From the NCBI RefSeq assembly GCF_011764445.1, contig NZ_BLPG01000001.1:6713001-6777000 (forward strand): a DNA stretch of 64,000 bases, given 5' to 3'. Every line of letters begins with the position of its first letter. Positions within the stretch are counted from its first letter, which is position 1. Below the pieces are notes generated by a model that was given only the letters and a program-made list of their open reading frames with translations, ran no database searches and had not been told where the DNA came from. Source of the stretch: Phytohabitans rumicis (lineage in GTDB: Bacteria > Actinomycetota > Actinomycetes > Mycobacteriales > Micromonosporaceae). The position numbers and the translations under genes are program-made. This document shows, one piece after another, positions 1-9,511 of the stretch.

Positions 1-1
1 C

Positions 2-319
2 GCCGAGCTTGCCGGCATGCGCGACGAACGCCTCGACGACCTGCTCGTGGCCGTCAACGAGCTGGCGACCAACGCGGTGACCCATGGCCTGGGTCCGGCC
101 ACGCTGCGGGTCTGGCGCGACGGCGACGGCCTGGTCTGCGAGGTGCGCGACGGCGGCCAGATGACGGACGTGCTCGCTGGGCGCATCCCGCCGGCGCACC
201 ACAGCGAGGGCGGCCGCGGGCTGATGCTGGTCAACCTGCTCTCCGACGCCGTGCACATCCACACTCTCCGGACATCCACGACGGTGCGCTTCCATATGGC
301 GGTGAACGGCGTCGGTTAG
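2..319 (+). CDS. ATP-binding protein of the anti-sigma (HATPase_c_2) type, 5' truncated by window edge
   Basis: C-terminal ~105 residues of a GHKL-type ATPase domain. The reading frame is open to base 2, so the gene starts outside the window; the ATG at 17 is internal to the domain. The N-box is visible as VNELATNAVTHG (E and N bind Mg-ATP in this family), followed by a G1-like VRDGG and a G2-like GGRGLMLV. In actinobacteria such stand-alone ATPase domains are usually anti-sigma-factor kinases or signalling modules fused to other domains; which one applies cannot be told because the N-terminus is missing. It is followed 47 bp later by the GDPD gene on the same strand. Confidence 0.8.
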   Translation, partial: AELAGMRDERLDDLLVAVNELATNAVTHGLGPATLRVWRDGDGLVCEVRDGGQMTDVLAGRIPPAHHSEGGRGLMLVNLLSDAVHIHTLRTSTTVRFHMAVNGVG

Positions 320-366
320 CTCTCCGTTCACCTGACGGCCGTTCCGGGCCGCGATGATGCCGCCTT

Positions 367-2385
367 GTGAAGAAGCTGAGTGTGGCGCTGGCCGGCGCCC
401 TGATTCTGACCCTCCTGCCCGGTGCCGCGCAGGCGCACGGGCGGACCGACTTCGACCTGCAGGCCCATCGCGGCGGCCTCGGGCTGCGGGTGGAGAGCAC
501 GCTCGCCTCCTTCGGGAACGCGTTGCGGCTCGGCGTGAGCACGCTGGAGTTGGACGTGCAGATCACCGAGGACGGTCAGGCGGTGGTGACGCACGACCGC
601 CGCGTGTCCGGCGCGAAGTGCGCCGACACCGGGCCCGCCGTTCCGGGCGACCCCGAGTTTCCGTACGTCGGCAAGTACGTCAACACGCTGACCCTGGCGC
701 AGGTGCGGACGCTGGACTGTGGCGGCAAGACCATCCTGCCGGGGCAACTCGCCGTGCCGGGCGCCCGGTTGCCGCTGCTGCGCGAGGTGTTCGCGCTGGT
801 GAAGCGGTACGGCGCCAGCGGCGTCAAGCTCAACGTGGAGACCAAAGTGGAGGCCGGCGCGCCGAGCGAGACGGCGCCGCGGGAGCGGTTCGTGCAGGTG
901 ACCGCGCGGGAGATCCGGGCGGCCGGGCTGCTGAAGCAGGTGACGATCCAGAGTTTCGACTGGGGCGCGCTGATGCGGATGCGCCAGGTCGAGCCGCGCC
1001 TGCCGCTGGTTGCTCTCACCAACTACGACTTCCTGCAGACCGGGCAGCCGGGCGCGTCGCCGTGGCTGGGCGGCATCGACATCGACGACTTCGGCGGCGA
1101 CCCGATCAAGGCGATCAAGTCGTTCGGTGCGACCACGTTCTCGCCGGTGCACGGCTTCCCGCAGGGCGGCTCGGTGACCGACCCGGCGTACCGGCCGTAT
1201 GTGACCAAGCAGATGGTCGAGCACGCGCACCGCCACGGCATCAAGGTGGTGCCGTGGACCATCGACGACGTACCGACGATGGGCAAGCTGATCGACGACG
1301 GCGTGGACGGCATCATCACCGACTACCCGGACCGCCTGCGCGGGCTGCTCGCCCAGCGCGGGTTCAAGCTGCCGCGCGGCTACGCCGCCCCGTTCGACAT
1401 CCAGGGCCACCGCGGCGCGCGGGCGGTGCGGCCGGAAAACACACTGCCGGCATTCGAGTACGCGCTGGCGAACCGGGCCGTGTCCACATTGGAGCTCGAC
1501 ACGGGGGTCACGCAGGACGGTCACCTGGTGGTCATCCACGACCGGACGATCAACGGCTCGCACTGCGTCGACACCGCGCCGGCGTGGTCGGGTGACCCGG
1601 AGTTCCCGTACGTCGGCAAGCGGGTGCACGACCTGACGCTGCGCCAGCTCAAGACCATCGACTGCGGATCGAAGACACTGCCGGAGTTTCCGGCGCAGGT
1701 GGCCGTGCCGGGGGCGCGGATCCCGACGCTGGACGAGGTCTTCTCGCTCGTGCGCTCCTCGGGCCGGTCGGACGTACGGCTGAACATCGAAACCAAGATC
1801 AGCCCGACGGTGGCGGACACGGTTCCCGCGGACGCCTTCGCCCGGAAGCTGGTTTCCTCGCTGCGGCGCGCCGGGTTCGTCGACCGCGCCACGATCCAGT
1901 CGTTCGACTGGCGCACGCTCATCGAGGCCCGCCGGCTGGACCGCCGCGTACAGACCGTCGCCCTGGTCTGGCAGTACGGGCCGGCCGAGTGCGCCTCGAT
2001 CGCCGACGAGTGCTCGCTGCAGGCGGCGTACGGCGACCCTTCGGTGAAGAGCCCGTGGACCGGCGGGCTGGACTGGTGGAAGTACCAGGACCTGGGCAAG
2101 CTCGTACGGGCCGCCGGGGCCACCACCGTCTCGTCGAACTGGCAGGTGCACGACCCGGCGCAGGTGCTGTCGGCGTCGCCGGACTGGTACCTGCGGACCA
2201 ACCCGGCGTACTTCCACGGCCCGACGGTGCCCGTGCTCCAGAAGCGGTACGGCCTGGCGGTCGTGCCGTACACGGTCAACGACCCGGCGGTCATGCAGCG
2301 CGTGATCGACCTGGGCGTGGACGGCATCATCACGGACGACCCGGACGCGCTGGTGGCGGTAGCGATCAAGAACGGCCTGCGCTGA
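367..2385 (+). CDS. secreted glycerophosphodiester phosphodiesterase with two tandem GDPD domains
   Basis: 672 residues from a GTG start. The N-terminus (KK, then a hydrophobic stretch ending in AQAHG) is a Sec signal peptide of ~24 residues. Two GDPD domains follow, about 32-340 and 343-670. Each carries the HRG motif (HRGGLG; HRGARAVRPENT), the metal-binding ELD (TLELDV; TLELDT) and the catalytic HDR (THDRRV; IHDRTI), so both copies look active. The family hydrolyses glycerophosphodiesters to glycerol-3-phosphate and an alcohol, and the signal peptide places it outside the membrane. The two halves are clearly homologous, indicating an internal duplication. Substrate (phospholipid head groups or teichoic acid) is inference. 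Confidence 0.93.
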   Translation: MKKLSVALAGALILTLLPGAAQAHGRTDFDLQAHRGGLGLRVESTLASFGNALRLGVSTLELDVQITEDGQAVVTHDRRVSGAKCADTGPAVPGDPEFPYVGKYVNTLTLAQVRTLDCGGKTILPGQLAVPGARLPLLREVFALVKRYGASGVKLNVETKVEAGAPSETAPRERFVQVTAREIRAAGLLKQVTIQSFDWGALMRMRQVEPRLPLVALTNYDFLQTGQPGASPWLGGIDIDDFGGDPIKAIKSFGATTFSPVHGFPQGGSVTDPAYRPYVTKQMVEHAHRHGIKVVPWTIDDVPTMGKLIDDGVDGIITDYPDRLRGLLAQRGFKLPRGYAAPFDIQGHRGARAVRPENTLPAFEYALANRAVSTLELDTGVTQDGHLVVIHDRTINGSHCVDTAPAWSGDPEFPYVGKRVHDLTLRQLKTIDCGSKTLPEFPAQVAVPGARIPTLDEVFSLVRSSGRSDVRLNIETKISPTVADTVPADAFARKLVSSLRRAGFVDRATIQSFDWRTLIEARRLDRRVQTVALVWQYGPAECASIADECSLQAAYGDPSVKSPWTGGLDWWKYQDLGKLVRAAGATTVSSNWQVHDPAQVLSASPDWYLRTNPAYFHGPTVPVLQKRYGLAVVPYTVNDPAVMQRVIDLGVDGIITDDPDALVAVAIKNGLR

Positions 2386-2471
2386 CCTTTTTTGGTGGTT
2401 TATACCCTCTTGCCCCGGAGTGAGTTGCATGATCGGAAGGAATGCTCTCGCTCCGGGAACAGGAGGCACCG

Positions 2472-3301
2472 ATGTCCGATTCTCTGGCGGTCGGGCGCGT
2501 CGACATCGATGACGCGCTCACCGATATGTGGAAGTCAATCTTCGTATTCCTGCCCAAGGCGGTCGCCTTCCTGGCGATCCTGTTCGTGGGTTGGATCGTC
2601 GCGAGGTTCATCCGCCGGATCGTCCTGAAGGGGCTCCGGCGGGTGGGCCTCGACCGCGCCATCGAGCGCGGCGGCATGGGCCGGGTGTTCCAGAGCGGCC
2701 GGTACGACGCCAGCACCGTCGCGTCCAAGCTCATCTACTACGCCGTCCTGCTGCTCGTCCTGCAACTCGCTTTCGGCATCTGGGGCCCGAACCCGATCAG
2801 CGACCTGATCAGCGCCGTTGTCACGTGGCTGCCCAGGGCGTTCGTCGCCATCGTGATCATCGTGGTCGCCGTGGCCATCGCCAACGCCGTACGCGAACTG
2901 GTCGGTGGGGCGCTCGGCAACCTGTCGTACGGCCGGCTGCTGGCCACGCTCGCCTGGGTGTTCATCATCGTGCTGGGCGCGATCGCCGCGCTCAACCAGG
3001 TGGGCATCGCCACCACGGTCACCACGCCGGTGCTGATCGCCGCGCTGGCCACGATCGCCGGCATCCTGATCGTCGGCGTGGGCGGCGGCCTGATCCGGCC
3101 GATGCAGCAGCGCTGGGAGACCATGCTCGACCGGGCGGCCGCCGAGTCTCAAGCGATCAAGGAGCAGACCCAGGCGTACCGCAGTGGCCGCGAGGACGTG
3201 GCCCGCGAGATGGCGCCCGCACCCGCCGCCCCGGTGGTGCCGTCCGGCCCCCGCGAGACCGCGCGAACGACGAAACCCAGCGCATCGAACCCCAGCGTTA
3301 G
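2472..3301 (+). CDS. mechanosensitive-channel-like TM-helix protein, stop codon lost by a 1-base deletion
   Basis: Start ATG 2472 is chosen because AGGAGG lies 5-10 bases upstream; an in-frame ATG at 2442 has no such site. The protein has about four hydrophobic helices and the repeated TM_helix pattern seen in small MscS-related channel proteins, but no recognisable MscS beta domain. As given, the frame runs past its natural end to 3560 and covers the opposite-strand gene at 3345-3683. Adding one C to the CCCC run at 3290-3293 gives an end of SASNPQR and a TAG at 3299-3301, just before that neighbour. I therefore annotate a ~276-residue protein ending at 3301. The role in osmotic release is family inference. 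Confidence 0.8.
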
Positions 3302-3344
3302 GGTTGCTTCCGGCCCGGTGATCAGGGGTTGGCCGACCCCATGG

Positions 3345-3683
3345 TCACCGGGCGAGGTGGCAGACGGCGAGCAGGCGGGTCAGGACCCAGTCCGGCGTGT
3401 GCCAGTCCACCGGGGTCTCGGGGAGGTGCCAGCCGTGCTCGGCGGCGGCGTCGCGCACGCCTTCGGCGTACCCGGCGAGGTGGATCGCGGTCAGCGGCCG
3501 CAGGTCGCCGAAGAGGCTGTCGCGGATGGCGGCCGCGTGCTGGTCGACGGCGGCCAGTAGGCCGGGATGGCGGGCGGCGGCGTCCAGGCCGTCGGCGCCG
3601 ATAGCCGACATCAGGGCGGTGAGCGCGGTGCGCGCGGAACGAGTGGCGGCGCGCGACGTGAAGGCGCTGAACAGCCCGGTCAT
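3345..3683 (-). CDS. DUF6401-like small protein
   Basis: 112 residues, ATG start. The sequence (N-terminal MTGLFSAFTSRAATR, then LTALMSAIGADGLDAAARHPGLL) resembles the DUF6401 family of small helical proteins known from Micromonosporaceae and relatives; no function is established. No membrane segment or signal peptide is seen. It is convergent with the mechanosensitive-channel-like gene. The apparent 216-bp overlap disappears once the base missing from that gene is restored, which supports this ORF as real. The family name is from memory of sequence style. Confidence 0.65.
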   Translation of the reverse strand: MTGLFSAFTSRAATRSARTALTALMSAIGADGLDAAARHPGLLAAVDQHAAAIRDSLFGDLRPLTAIHLAGYAEGVRDAAAEHGWHLPETPVDWHTPDWVLTRLLAVCHLAR

Positions 3684-3782
3684 GTGGATCGACGTTAGCC
3701 CGCGAGGCGCACCGGGTCTTCCGCCGGTCGGACGAATCTTGACGGGTTCATAGAACCCTCATTGCGGTGTGTAAGTGTCCGG

Positions 3783-4004
3783 CTACTCGGGGTGGGAAAC
3801 GTCGGCGGGGCGGCGGCGCATGGCGTCGTCGGCCAGGATCACGGTGGCCACCATCAGCGCCACGACGATGCTGAAAAGCCACGAGTCGTCGGGCAGCAGC
3901 CGAGCGGCGAGCGGGGCCTGGAGCGCGGTCAGCATGAAGCCGAGCCAGGCGAAGCGGCGCTGGCGGACGGTCAGGAAGCCGGGGGCGTGGGGGGCGCGGC
4001 GCAT
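3783..4004 (-). CDS. small two-helix membrane protein, unknown function
   Basis: 73 residues from the ATG at 4004. The frame extends upstream to 4145 but that extension runs into the leader of the divergent MFS gene and has no hydrophobic or conserved look. Two predicted transmembrane helices (FAWLGFMLTALQAPLAARLL and FSIVVALMVATVIL) separated by a short acidic turn, a basic N-terminus (VRQRRF) and a polar tail. No family recognised. It is divergent from the MFS transporter, with 130 bp between the starts. Confidence 0.55.
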   Translation of the reverse strand: MRRAPHAPGFLTVRQRRFAWLGFMLTALQAPLAARLLPDDSWLFSIVVALMVATVILADDAMRRRPADVSHPE

Positions 4005-4134
4005 CCGGCCAGTCTGACGCGGACCCCACCGGCCGCTCGTCGTACGATCGGACGATTGTGGTTGATGCGTCCGGTTGAGACGGCTTTGGTAACAGGGTTG
4101 GCGGGCACCCGACAGTCGGGAAGGATCGGATCTC

Positions 4135-5318
4135 GTGTCGACCACCCGGACCCCGACCCGCGGGTCAACGCTGCTGCTCGCCTACTTCGCCTTCGTCAGT
4201 CTGGGGCTGCCGGACGGCCTGCTCGGCGTGGGCTGGCCGTCGATCAGCGAAGACTTCGACGTGCCGCGGGAGTCGGTCGGGCTGCTGCTCGCGCTCGGCA
4301 CGGCCGGCTATCTGAGCTCCAGCGTGGCGGCCGGGTTCACCATCGCGCGGCTGGGCGTGGGGCGGCTGCTGGCCGGCAGCACCGCGCTGTGCAGCATCGC
4401 GCTCGCGACGTACGCGATGTCGCCGGCCCTCGCCCTGATGGTCGTCTTCGCGCTGGTGCTCGGCCTGGGCGGCGGGGCGATCGACTCGGGGCTCAACGCG
4501 TACGCGGCGGCGGCCTTCGGCCCCGCCACATGAACTGGATGCACGCGTTCTTCGGGCTCGGCGTCGCGATCGGCCCGCTGATCATGACCGCGGTGCTGTC
4601 CGCGGGCCTGTCCTGGCGCTGGGGGTACGGCGTGGTCGCCGCCGCCCAGGCGGTGCTCGCCACCGCGTTCGTGCTGACGGTGCGCAACTGGGCCGCCCAC
4701 CGCGCGGCCCCGGCGGACGGTGGTCCGCCGGTGCGGGTGCCGATCCGGGACACGCTCGTCATCCCCGCCGTCTGGCTGGGCGCCCTCGCGTTCGGCGTGT
4801 ACGTCGCCGTGGAGGTGGCGGCGGGCCTCTGGGCGTACACGCTGCTGACCGAGGGGCGCGACATCGGCCCGGCGGTGGCCGGCGTGTGCGTGTCCGCGTA
4901 CTGGGCCAGCCTCTTCCTGGGCCGGGTGGTCCAGGGCGTGGTCGCCGAACGCGTCGGCAGCGGCCAGGTGCTGTGGGCCAGCCTCGCCGGGATGGCGGGC
5001 GGCGCGGTGCTGGTCGCCCTGCCGGCGCCGGGCTGGGTCGCCGCCGCCGGCCTGGCGGTCATCGGCTTCGCGGCCGCCCCGGTCTTCCCGCTGATGACGC
5101 TGACCACCGCCGACCGGGTGGGCGACGCGCACGCGGACCGGGCGATCGGCGTACAACTGGGGGCGTCGGCCCTCGGCGGCGCGCTGCTGCCGGGCCTGGT
5201 CGGCGTGCTCATCAGCCGGGTGGACGTCGAGGCGCTCGGGCCCTCGCTGGTGGCGATGTCGCTGCTTCTGATGCTGCTGTACGCCGCCTCCGCCCGTCGG
5301 CAAGCAGTTCCGCGTTGA
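4135..5318 (+). CDS. MFS transporter, reading frame broken at 4521-4524
   Basis: The N-terminal part (4135-4533) reads through GVGWPSISEDF and four helices to a premature TGA after AAFGPAT. The downstream part continues in the -1 frame with RHMNWMHAFFGLGVAIGP, a family-typical segment. Restoring one C to the CCCC run at 4521-4524 gives FGPRHMNW and one ~394-residue, 12-helix major facilitator protein. Its style is that of the fucose/sugar-type MFS group, but the substrate is unknown. The 3' end overlaps the convergent YihY gene by 107 bp. The same kind of lost base recurs across this window, so this is more likely a sequence error than a true pseudogene. Confidence 0.82.
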
Positions 5319-6159
5319 CCTCGACGCCGAGTATGACCGCGCAGTTGGACAGGTAGAGCCACACCAGGAACGCGATGATCCCGCCCAGCGTCCCGTACGT
5401 GGCGTCGTACGAGCCGAAGTTCGCCACGTAGAGCCCGAAGCCGAACGACGAGATCGCCCAGACCAGGAGCGTCACGAACCCGCCGATGGTGAGCCAGCGG
5501 AACCGCGGCTGGCGCACGTTCGGCGCGATCCAGAACATCAGCGACAGCAGCAGCATCATCACCGCCACGAGCACCGGCCACTTCAGGATCGACCAGGCGG
5601 TCCGGGCGGCGTCGCCGGCGCCCAGCGCGTTGCCGATCGCGTCGGTGACCGGGCCGCTGACGATCAGGATGACGGCGACGACCGCGAGCAGGACCAGGGC
5701 CGTCGCGGTGATCAGGAGCTGGAGCGGGCGCAGCTTGTAGACCGGGCGGTCCTCCTCGACCCCATAGATCGCGTTGGAGGCCCGGGTGAACGCGCCGACG
5801 TAGCCGGACGCGGACCACAGCGCTCCGATCAGACCGAAGCTCAGCAGCACGCTCGGCGAGTCCTGCTTGGTCACCACGTCGTTGATCGTGTTCACGACGC
5901 TGTCGTTCGCCGCCACGGATCCGGCGCCGAGGTCGGTGGCGATGTCGACGATGGTGTCGACGGTCTGCTCGCCCTCGGACACCAGACCGACGAGCGCGAC
6001 GATGACGATGAGGGCGGGAAAGATGGCCAGCACGGCGTAGTACGTCAGCGCGGCCGCCCAGTCGGTGCCGTTGTCCTTCATGAAGCCCTTGGCGGCCCGG
6101 ACCAGGATCTGCGACGCGGTGGCGAACATGCCCGCCACTACCCCCACACCCACCAGCAC
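5212..6159 (-). CDS. YihY/virulence factor BrkB family membrane protein
   Basis: 315 residues. I choose the GTG at 6159 because AGGAGG lies 9 bases upstream; an ATG ten codons further in (6129) lacks a site. Family features: the segment DWAAALTYYAVLAIFPALI near residue 35, about six transmembrane helices, and the C-terminal YLSNCAVILGVEVNAEL. The C-terminal ~25 residues are basic and Pro-rich. The old RNase BN label for this family is incorrect; function is unknown, with a transport or envelope role suspected. It is divergent from the FAD oxidoreductase (36 bp between starts, so the promoters must overlap) and convergent with the MFS gene, overlapping it by 107 bp. Confidence 0.9.
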   Translation of the reverse strand: MLVGVGVVAGMFATASQILVRAAKGFMKDNGTDWAAALTYYAVLAIFPALIVIVALVGLVSEGEQTVDTIVDIATDLGAGSVAANDSVVNTINDVVTKQDSPSVLLSFGLIGALWSASGYVGAFTRASNAIYGVEEDRPVYKLRPLQLLITATALVLLAVVAVILIVSGPVTDAIGNALGAGDAARTAWSILKWPVLVAVMMLLLSLMFWIAPNVRQPRFRWLTIGGFVTLLVWAISSFGFGLYVANFGSYDATYGTLGGIIAFLVWLYLSNCAVILGVEVNAELLADGRRRRTAASEAATSPPARARAPRRPPG

Positions 6160-6195
6160 AAACGTCGACCTCCTCGGCAGCGGTAGGTTCCTGGT

Positions 6196-7785
6196 GTGAC
6201 GATCGTTGACGCGGTGGTGGTCGGCGCGGGGCACAACGGCCTCGTCGCCGCCAACCTGCTGGCCGACGCCGGGTGGGACGTGCTCGTGCTGGAGGCCGCC
6301 GCCACGCCCGGCGGCGCGATCCGGTCCGCGGAGGTCACCGCGCCCGGCTACCTGAGCGACCTCTACAGCTCGTTCTACCCGCTCGGGTACGCCTCGCCGG
6401 TCATGCGCCGCCTCCGGCTCACCGACCACGGGCTGGCCTGGCGGCACGCGCCCGACGTGCTCACCCACCTGCTGCCCGACGGCCGCGCCGCGACGCTCAA
6501 CCGCAGGCCGGAGACCACCGCGGCCTCCGTCGAAGCGTTCGCCGCCGGTGACGGGGCGCGCTGGCTCGATGCGTACGCCGAGTGGCGCGCCATCTCCGAC
6601 CGCCTGCTGGCGGCGCTGTTCACGCCGTTTCCGCCGGTGGTCGGCACGGCGGGGCTGCTGCGCCGGCTGCGGGTGGCCGGGGCGCTGCGGATGGCCCGCC
6701 GCCTCATCCTGCCGGTCCGCAGGCTGAGCGACGAGCTCTTCCGCGGCGAGGGCGCCGCCGCGCTGCTGGCGGGCTGCGCCCTGCACACCGATCTGTCCAC
6801 CGAGGACGCCGGCAGCGGCGTCTACGGCTGGCTCCTGGCCATGCTGGGCCAGGAGCGCGGCTGGCCGGTCCCGATCGGCGGCGCGCAGCGCATCACCGAG
6901 GCGCTCGTCGCGCGCCTGCGGGTTCGCGGCGGTCGCATCGAGTACGGCGTACGCGTCGACCGGGTCCTGACCGCGCGTGGCCGTGCGGTGGGTGTGTCCA
7001 CCGTGGACGGCCGGCGCTGGCAGGCTCGCCGGGCGGTGCTCGCCGACGTGCCCGCGCCCGCCCTCTACCTGGACCTGGTCGGCGCGGCCCAGCTGCCGCC
7101 CCGCCTGGTGGAGGAGCTGGCCCACTTTCGCTGGGACGGCTCGACCGTCAAGGTGGACTGGGCGCTGTCGGCCCCCATGCCGTGGAAGAACCGGGCCGCC
7201 GCCGGCGCCGGCACCATCCACGTCGGCGGCGACCTCAATGGACTGACCCGCTACGCAGCCGCGCTGGCCTGCGGTGAGGTGCCCGAGGACCCGTTCCTCA
7301 TCATCGGACAGCTGACGACCACCGACCCGAGCCGCTCGCCGGCCGGCACGGAGTCGCTGTGGGGATATACGCATCTGCCGTTCCGGCGGGAGTGGTCGGC
7401 CGACGACGTGCTCGCCCACGTCGAACGCATGGAGGCGGTGCTGGAGGACCATGCCCCGGGGTTTGGCCGGCTCGTCGTCGGGCGGCACGTCGCCGGCCCG
7501 GCCGACCTGGAGCGGGCGAACCCGAGCCTGGTGGGCGGCGCGATCGGCGGCGGTACGTCTTCGGCGTACCAGCAGCTCTTCCTGCGCCCGGTGCCCGGCC
7601 TGGGGCGCGCGGACACGCCCGTCGACCGGCTCTTCCTTGCCAGCTCGTCGGCGCACCCGGGTGGGGGAGTGCACGGCGGCCCCGGCGCCAACGCCGCCCG
7701 CGCCGCCCTGGCCCGGGATCGCGCGCTGACCGGCGACGCGTACCGGCTCGCGGTGTCGGCCGCGCACCGCGCCATCTACCGCTAG
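6196..7785 (+). CDS. CrtI-like NAD(P)/FAD-dependent oxidoreductase
   Basis: 529 residues, GTG start. The N-terminal dinucleotide-binding fold is clear: VVGAGHNGLVAANLLADAG then an acidic end LEAA and GGAIRS. The C-terminus has HPGGGVHGGPGANAA, the FAD-contacting end typical of phytoene-desaturase-like proteins. It belongs to the broad phytoene dehydrogenase-related group. No crtB, crtE or other carotenoid gene is adjacent, so carotenoid desaturation cannot be concluded; human PYROXD2-like oxidoreductases fall in the same group. No visible ribosome-binding site fits well, so the mRNA may be near-leaderless. Confidence 0.85.
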   Translation: MTIVDAVVVGAGHNGLVAANLLADAGWDVLVLEAAATPGGAIRSAEVTAPGYLSDLYSSFYPLGYASPVMRRLRLTDHGLAWRHAPDVLTHLLPDGRAATLNRRPETTAASVEAFAAGDGARWLDAYAEWRAISDRLLAALFTPFPPVVGTAGLLRRLRVAGALRMARRLILPVRRLSDELFRGEGAAALLAGCALHTDLSTEDAGSGVYGWLLAMLGQERGWPVPIGGAQRITEALVARLRVRGGRIEYGVRVDRVLTARGRAVGVSTVDGRRWQARRAVLADVPAPALYLDLVGAAQLPPRLVEELAHFRWDGSTVKVDWALSAPMPWKNRAAAGAGTIHVGGDLNGLTRYAAALACGEVPEDPFLIIGQLTTTDPSRSPAGTESLWGYTHLPFRREWSADDVLAHVERMEAVLEDHAPGFGRLVVGRHVAGPADLERANPSLVGGAIGGGTSSAYQQLFLRPVPGLGRADTPVDRLFLASSSAHPGGGVHGGPGANAARAALARDRALTGDAYRLAVSAAHRAIYR

Positions 7786-7792
7786 CCGGGCC

Positions 7793-9511
7793 CTACGTTG
7801 CCGTGAAGAGGTGGCCGGCGGGGGCGGGCCGGCCGAGCAGCCAGCCCTGGCCGACGTCGCACCCGATCGCCCGGAGCCGGTCGAGCTGGTGCGAGGTCTC
7901 GATGCCCTCCGCGGTGACGCTCAGGTCCAGCGTGTGTCCCAAGTGGACGAGCGAGGTCAGGATCGCCTCGTCGGTGCGGCCCGTGGCGCCGTGGTGGTCG
8001 AGCCCGGCCACGAACGGGCGGGCCACCTTGATCCCGTGCACCGGCAGGGAGCGCAGGTAGGCCAGGCCGCAGTACCCGGTGCCGAAGTCGTCCAGCACCA
8101 CCCGGACGCCGAGGCCGGCCAGCGCGTGCAGGTTGCGGACCGCGTCGCCTTCGGCCGTCATGACGTCGTTTTCGGTGATCTCCAGCTGGAGCCGGTGCGA
8201 CGGCAGGCCCACCCGGTCGAGCACGGCGGCGACCTCGGCGGCCAGCCCGGGGTAGCACAGCTGCCGGGCGGCCAGGTTGACGCTAACGACGGGCGCCGCG
8301 GGTCGCACGTTTTGCCATTGCATCGCCTGGCGGCACGCCTGCTCCAGCAGGTGCATGCCCAGCGGCAGGATGAACCCGGAGTCTTCGGCCAGGCCGATGA
8401 ACCGTCCCGGCAGCAGCCGGCCCAGCTCGGGGTGTGCCCACCGGGCCAGCCCTTCCACCGCGACGACCGCGCCGGTCGTCAGGTCGACCATCGGCTGGTA
8501 CGCCAGCGCGAACTCGCCCCGCGCCAAGGCGCCCGGCATCTCCGCCGAGAGCCGGTAGCGGGCCACGTCGCGGGCGTTCTGCTCGTCGTCGAAGACGCGC
8601 CACCGGTCCCGGCCGTCATCCTTGGCCCAGTGCAGCGCCATCGCGGCGGCGCGGATCGCGTCCACCGGGTCGCCGTCGCCCACCGCGCGCTCCACCACGC
8701 CGGCGCTCGCCGCGACCGGCAGCTCGTGGCCGTCCACTTCGAACGGTGCGCGGAGCAGCACGAGCGCCCGGTCGGCCAGCTTCGCCGCGTCCTCGGCGTT
8801 GGTGGTGCCCCGGATCAGCAGCGCGAACTCGTCGCCGCCCAGGTGACACGCGACGGCATCCGGCACCTGCGACAGCCGCTCGGCGACCGCCCGCAGCAGG
8901 CGGTCGCCAGCGGCGTACCCGAGGCTGTTGTTGACCGCGCGGACCCGGTCGACGCCGATGAGGCAGAGGCCGAAGCGGCCCGGCGCGGAGGCGTCCGTCC
9001 GCAGTTCGCTCAGCCAATGGCTCAGCTGTGTCCGGTTGGGCAGGCCGGTCAGCGCGTCGTGCAGCGCCGCGTGCCGCAGCCGCTCCTCGCTGCGCCGCAG
9101 CGCCCGCTCCGCCTCGGAGCGGGCGGTGATGTCGGCCCGGCGCAGCGAGTCCTGCTGGTCCAGGGTCCGGTCGTGCAGGGTCGCGGTGTAGCCCATGGTG
9201 AGCGCCTCGACGAGCGCGGCCAGGCGCTCGCGACTGACCACACCGGACAGGTCCAGAGTGGACAGTAGGCGGGTGGTGAGCATGGTGACCGTGCGCCCGA
9301 GCCCTTCGGGCGCGATCGCGGCCGTGTTGGCGAGGTCGACGCCGACCCGGTAGCCGCCGACCGCGTCGAACGGGTCGGCGGTCAGCGCCTGCGCCAGCCG
9401 CTCGCTGAGGTCGAGAAAGAACGCCTCCCGCTCGGCCCGCGTCAACAGCACGTAGCTGGCGTCGTGGACCGCCTGGCCCCACGCCCGCGCGAACCGCTCC
9501 ACCGGCCTCAT
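7793..9511 (-). CDS. GGDEF-EAL cyclic-di-GMP protein
   Basis: 572 residues starting at the ATG at 9511, which overlaps the stop of the upstream methyltransferase as ATGA. That coupling is why I reject the longer in-frame start at 9586. Order: ~140-residue helical N-terminal sensor-like region, GGDEF domain with intact GGDEF at 225-229, then an EAL domain. The EAL signature reads EGL at 353-355 (catalytic Glu kept), with SVNLAARQL, EITEN, DDFGTGYCGL, a Lys in GIKVARPF, TAEGIET and the closing GQGWLLGRP. Most catalytic residues are retained, so both synthesis and hydrolysis are possible; DRS is changed to ARP. In sporulating actinobacteria c-di-GMP controls BldD and development. Confidence 0.93.
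   Translation of the reverse strand: MRPVERFARAWGQAVHDASYVLLTRAEREAFFLDLSERLAQALTADPFDAVGGYRVGVDLANTAAIAPEGLGRTVTMLTTRLLSTLDLSGVVSRERLAALVEALTMGYTATLHDRTLDQQDSLRRADITARSEAERALRRSEERLRHAALHDALTGLPNRTQLSHWLSELRTDASAPGRFGLCLIGVDRVRAVNNSLGYAAGDRLLRAVAERLSQVPDAVACHLGGDEFALLIRGTTNAEDAAKLADRALVLLRAPFEVDGHELPVAASAGVVERAVGDGDPVDAIRAAAMALHWAKDDGRDRWRVFDDEQNARDVARYRLSAEMPGALARGEFALAYQPMVDLTTGAVVAVEGLARWAHPELGRLLPGRFIGLAEDSGFILPLGMHLLEQACRQAMQWQNVRPAAPVVSVNLAARQLCYPGLAAEVAAVLDRVGLPSHRLQLEITENDVMTAEGDAVRNLHALAGLGVRVVLDDFGTGYCGLAYLRSLPVHGIKVARPFVAGLDHHGATGRTDEAILTSLVHLGHTLDLSVTAEGIETSHQLDRLRAIGCDVGQGWLLGRPAPAGHLFTAT

Noticed and set aside
328-2469. 713-codon open frame antisense to the GDPD gene
   Set aside because: Arg/Val/His-rich shadow with no domain; the plus-strand gene has a signal peptide and two intact domains.
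6160-7767. Upstream extension of the YihY frame under the CrtI-like gene
   Set aside because: Not conserved-looking; a strong AGGAGG site places the true start at 6159.
6196-7785. Carotenoid cluster around the CrtI-like enzyme
   Set aside because: No crtB, crtE or cyclase gene in the surroundings.
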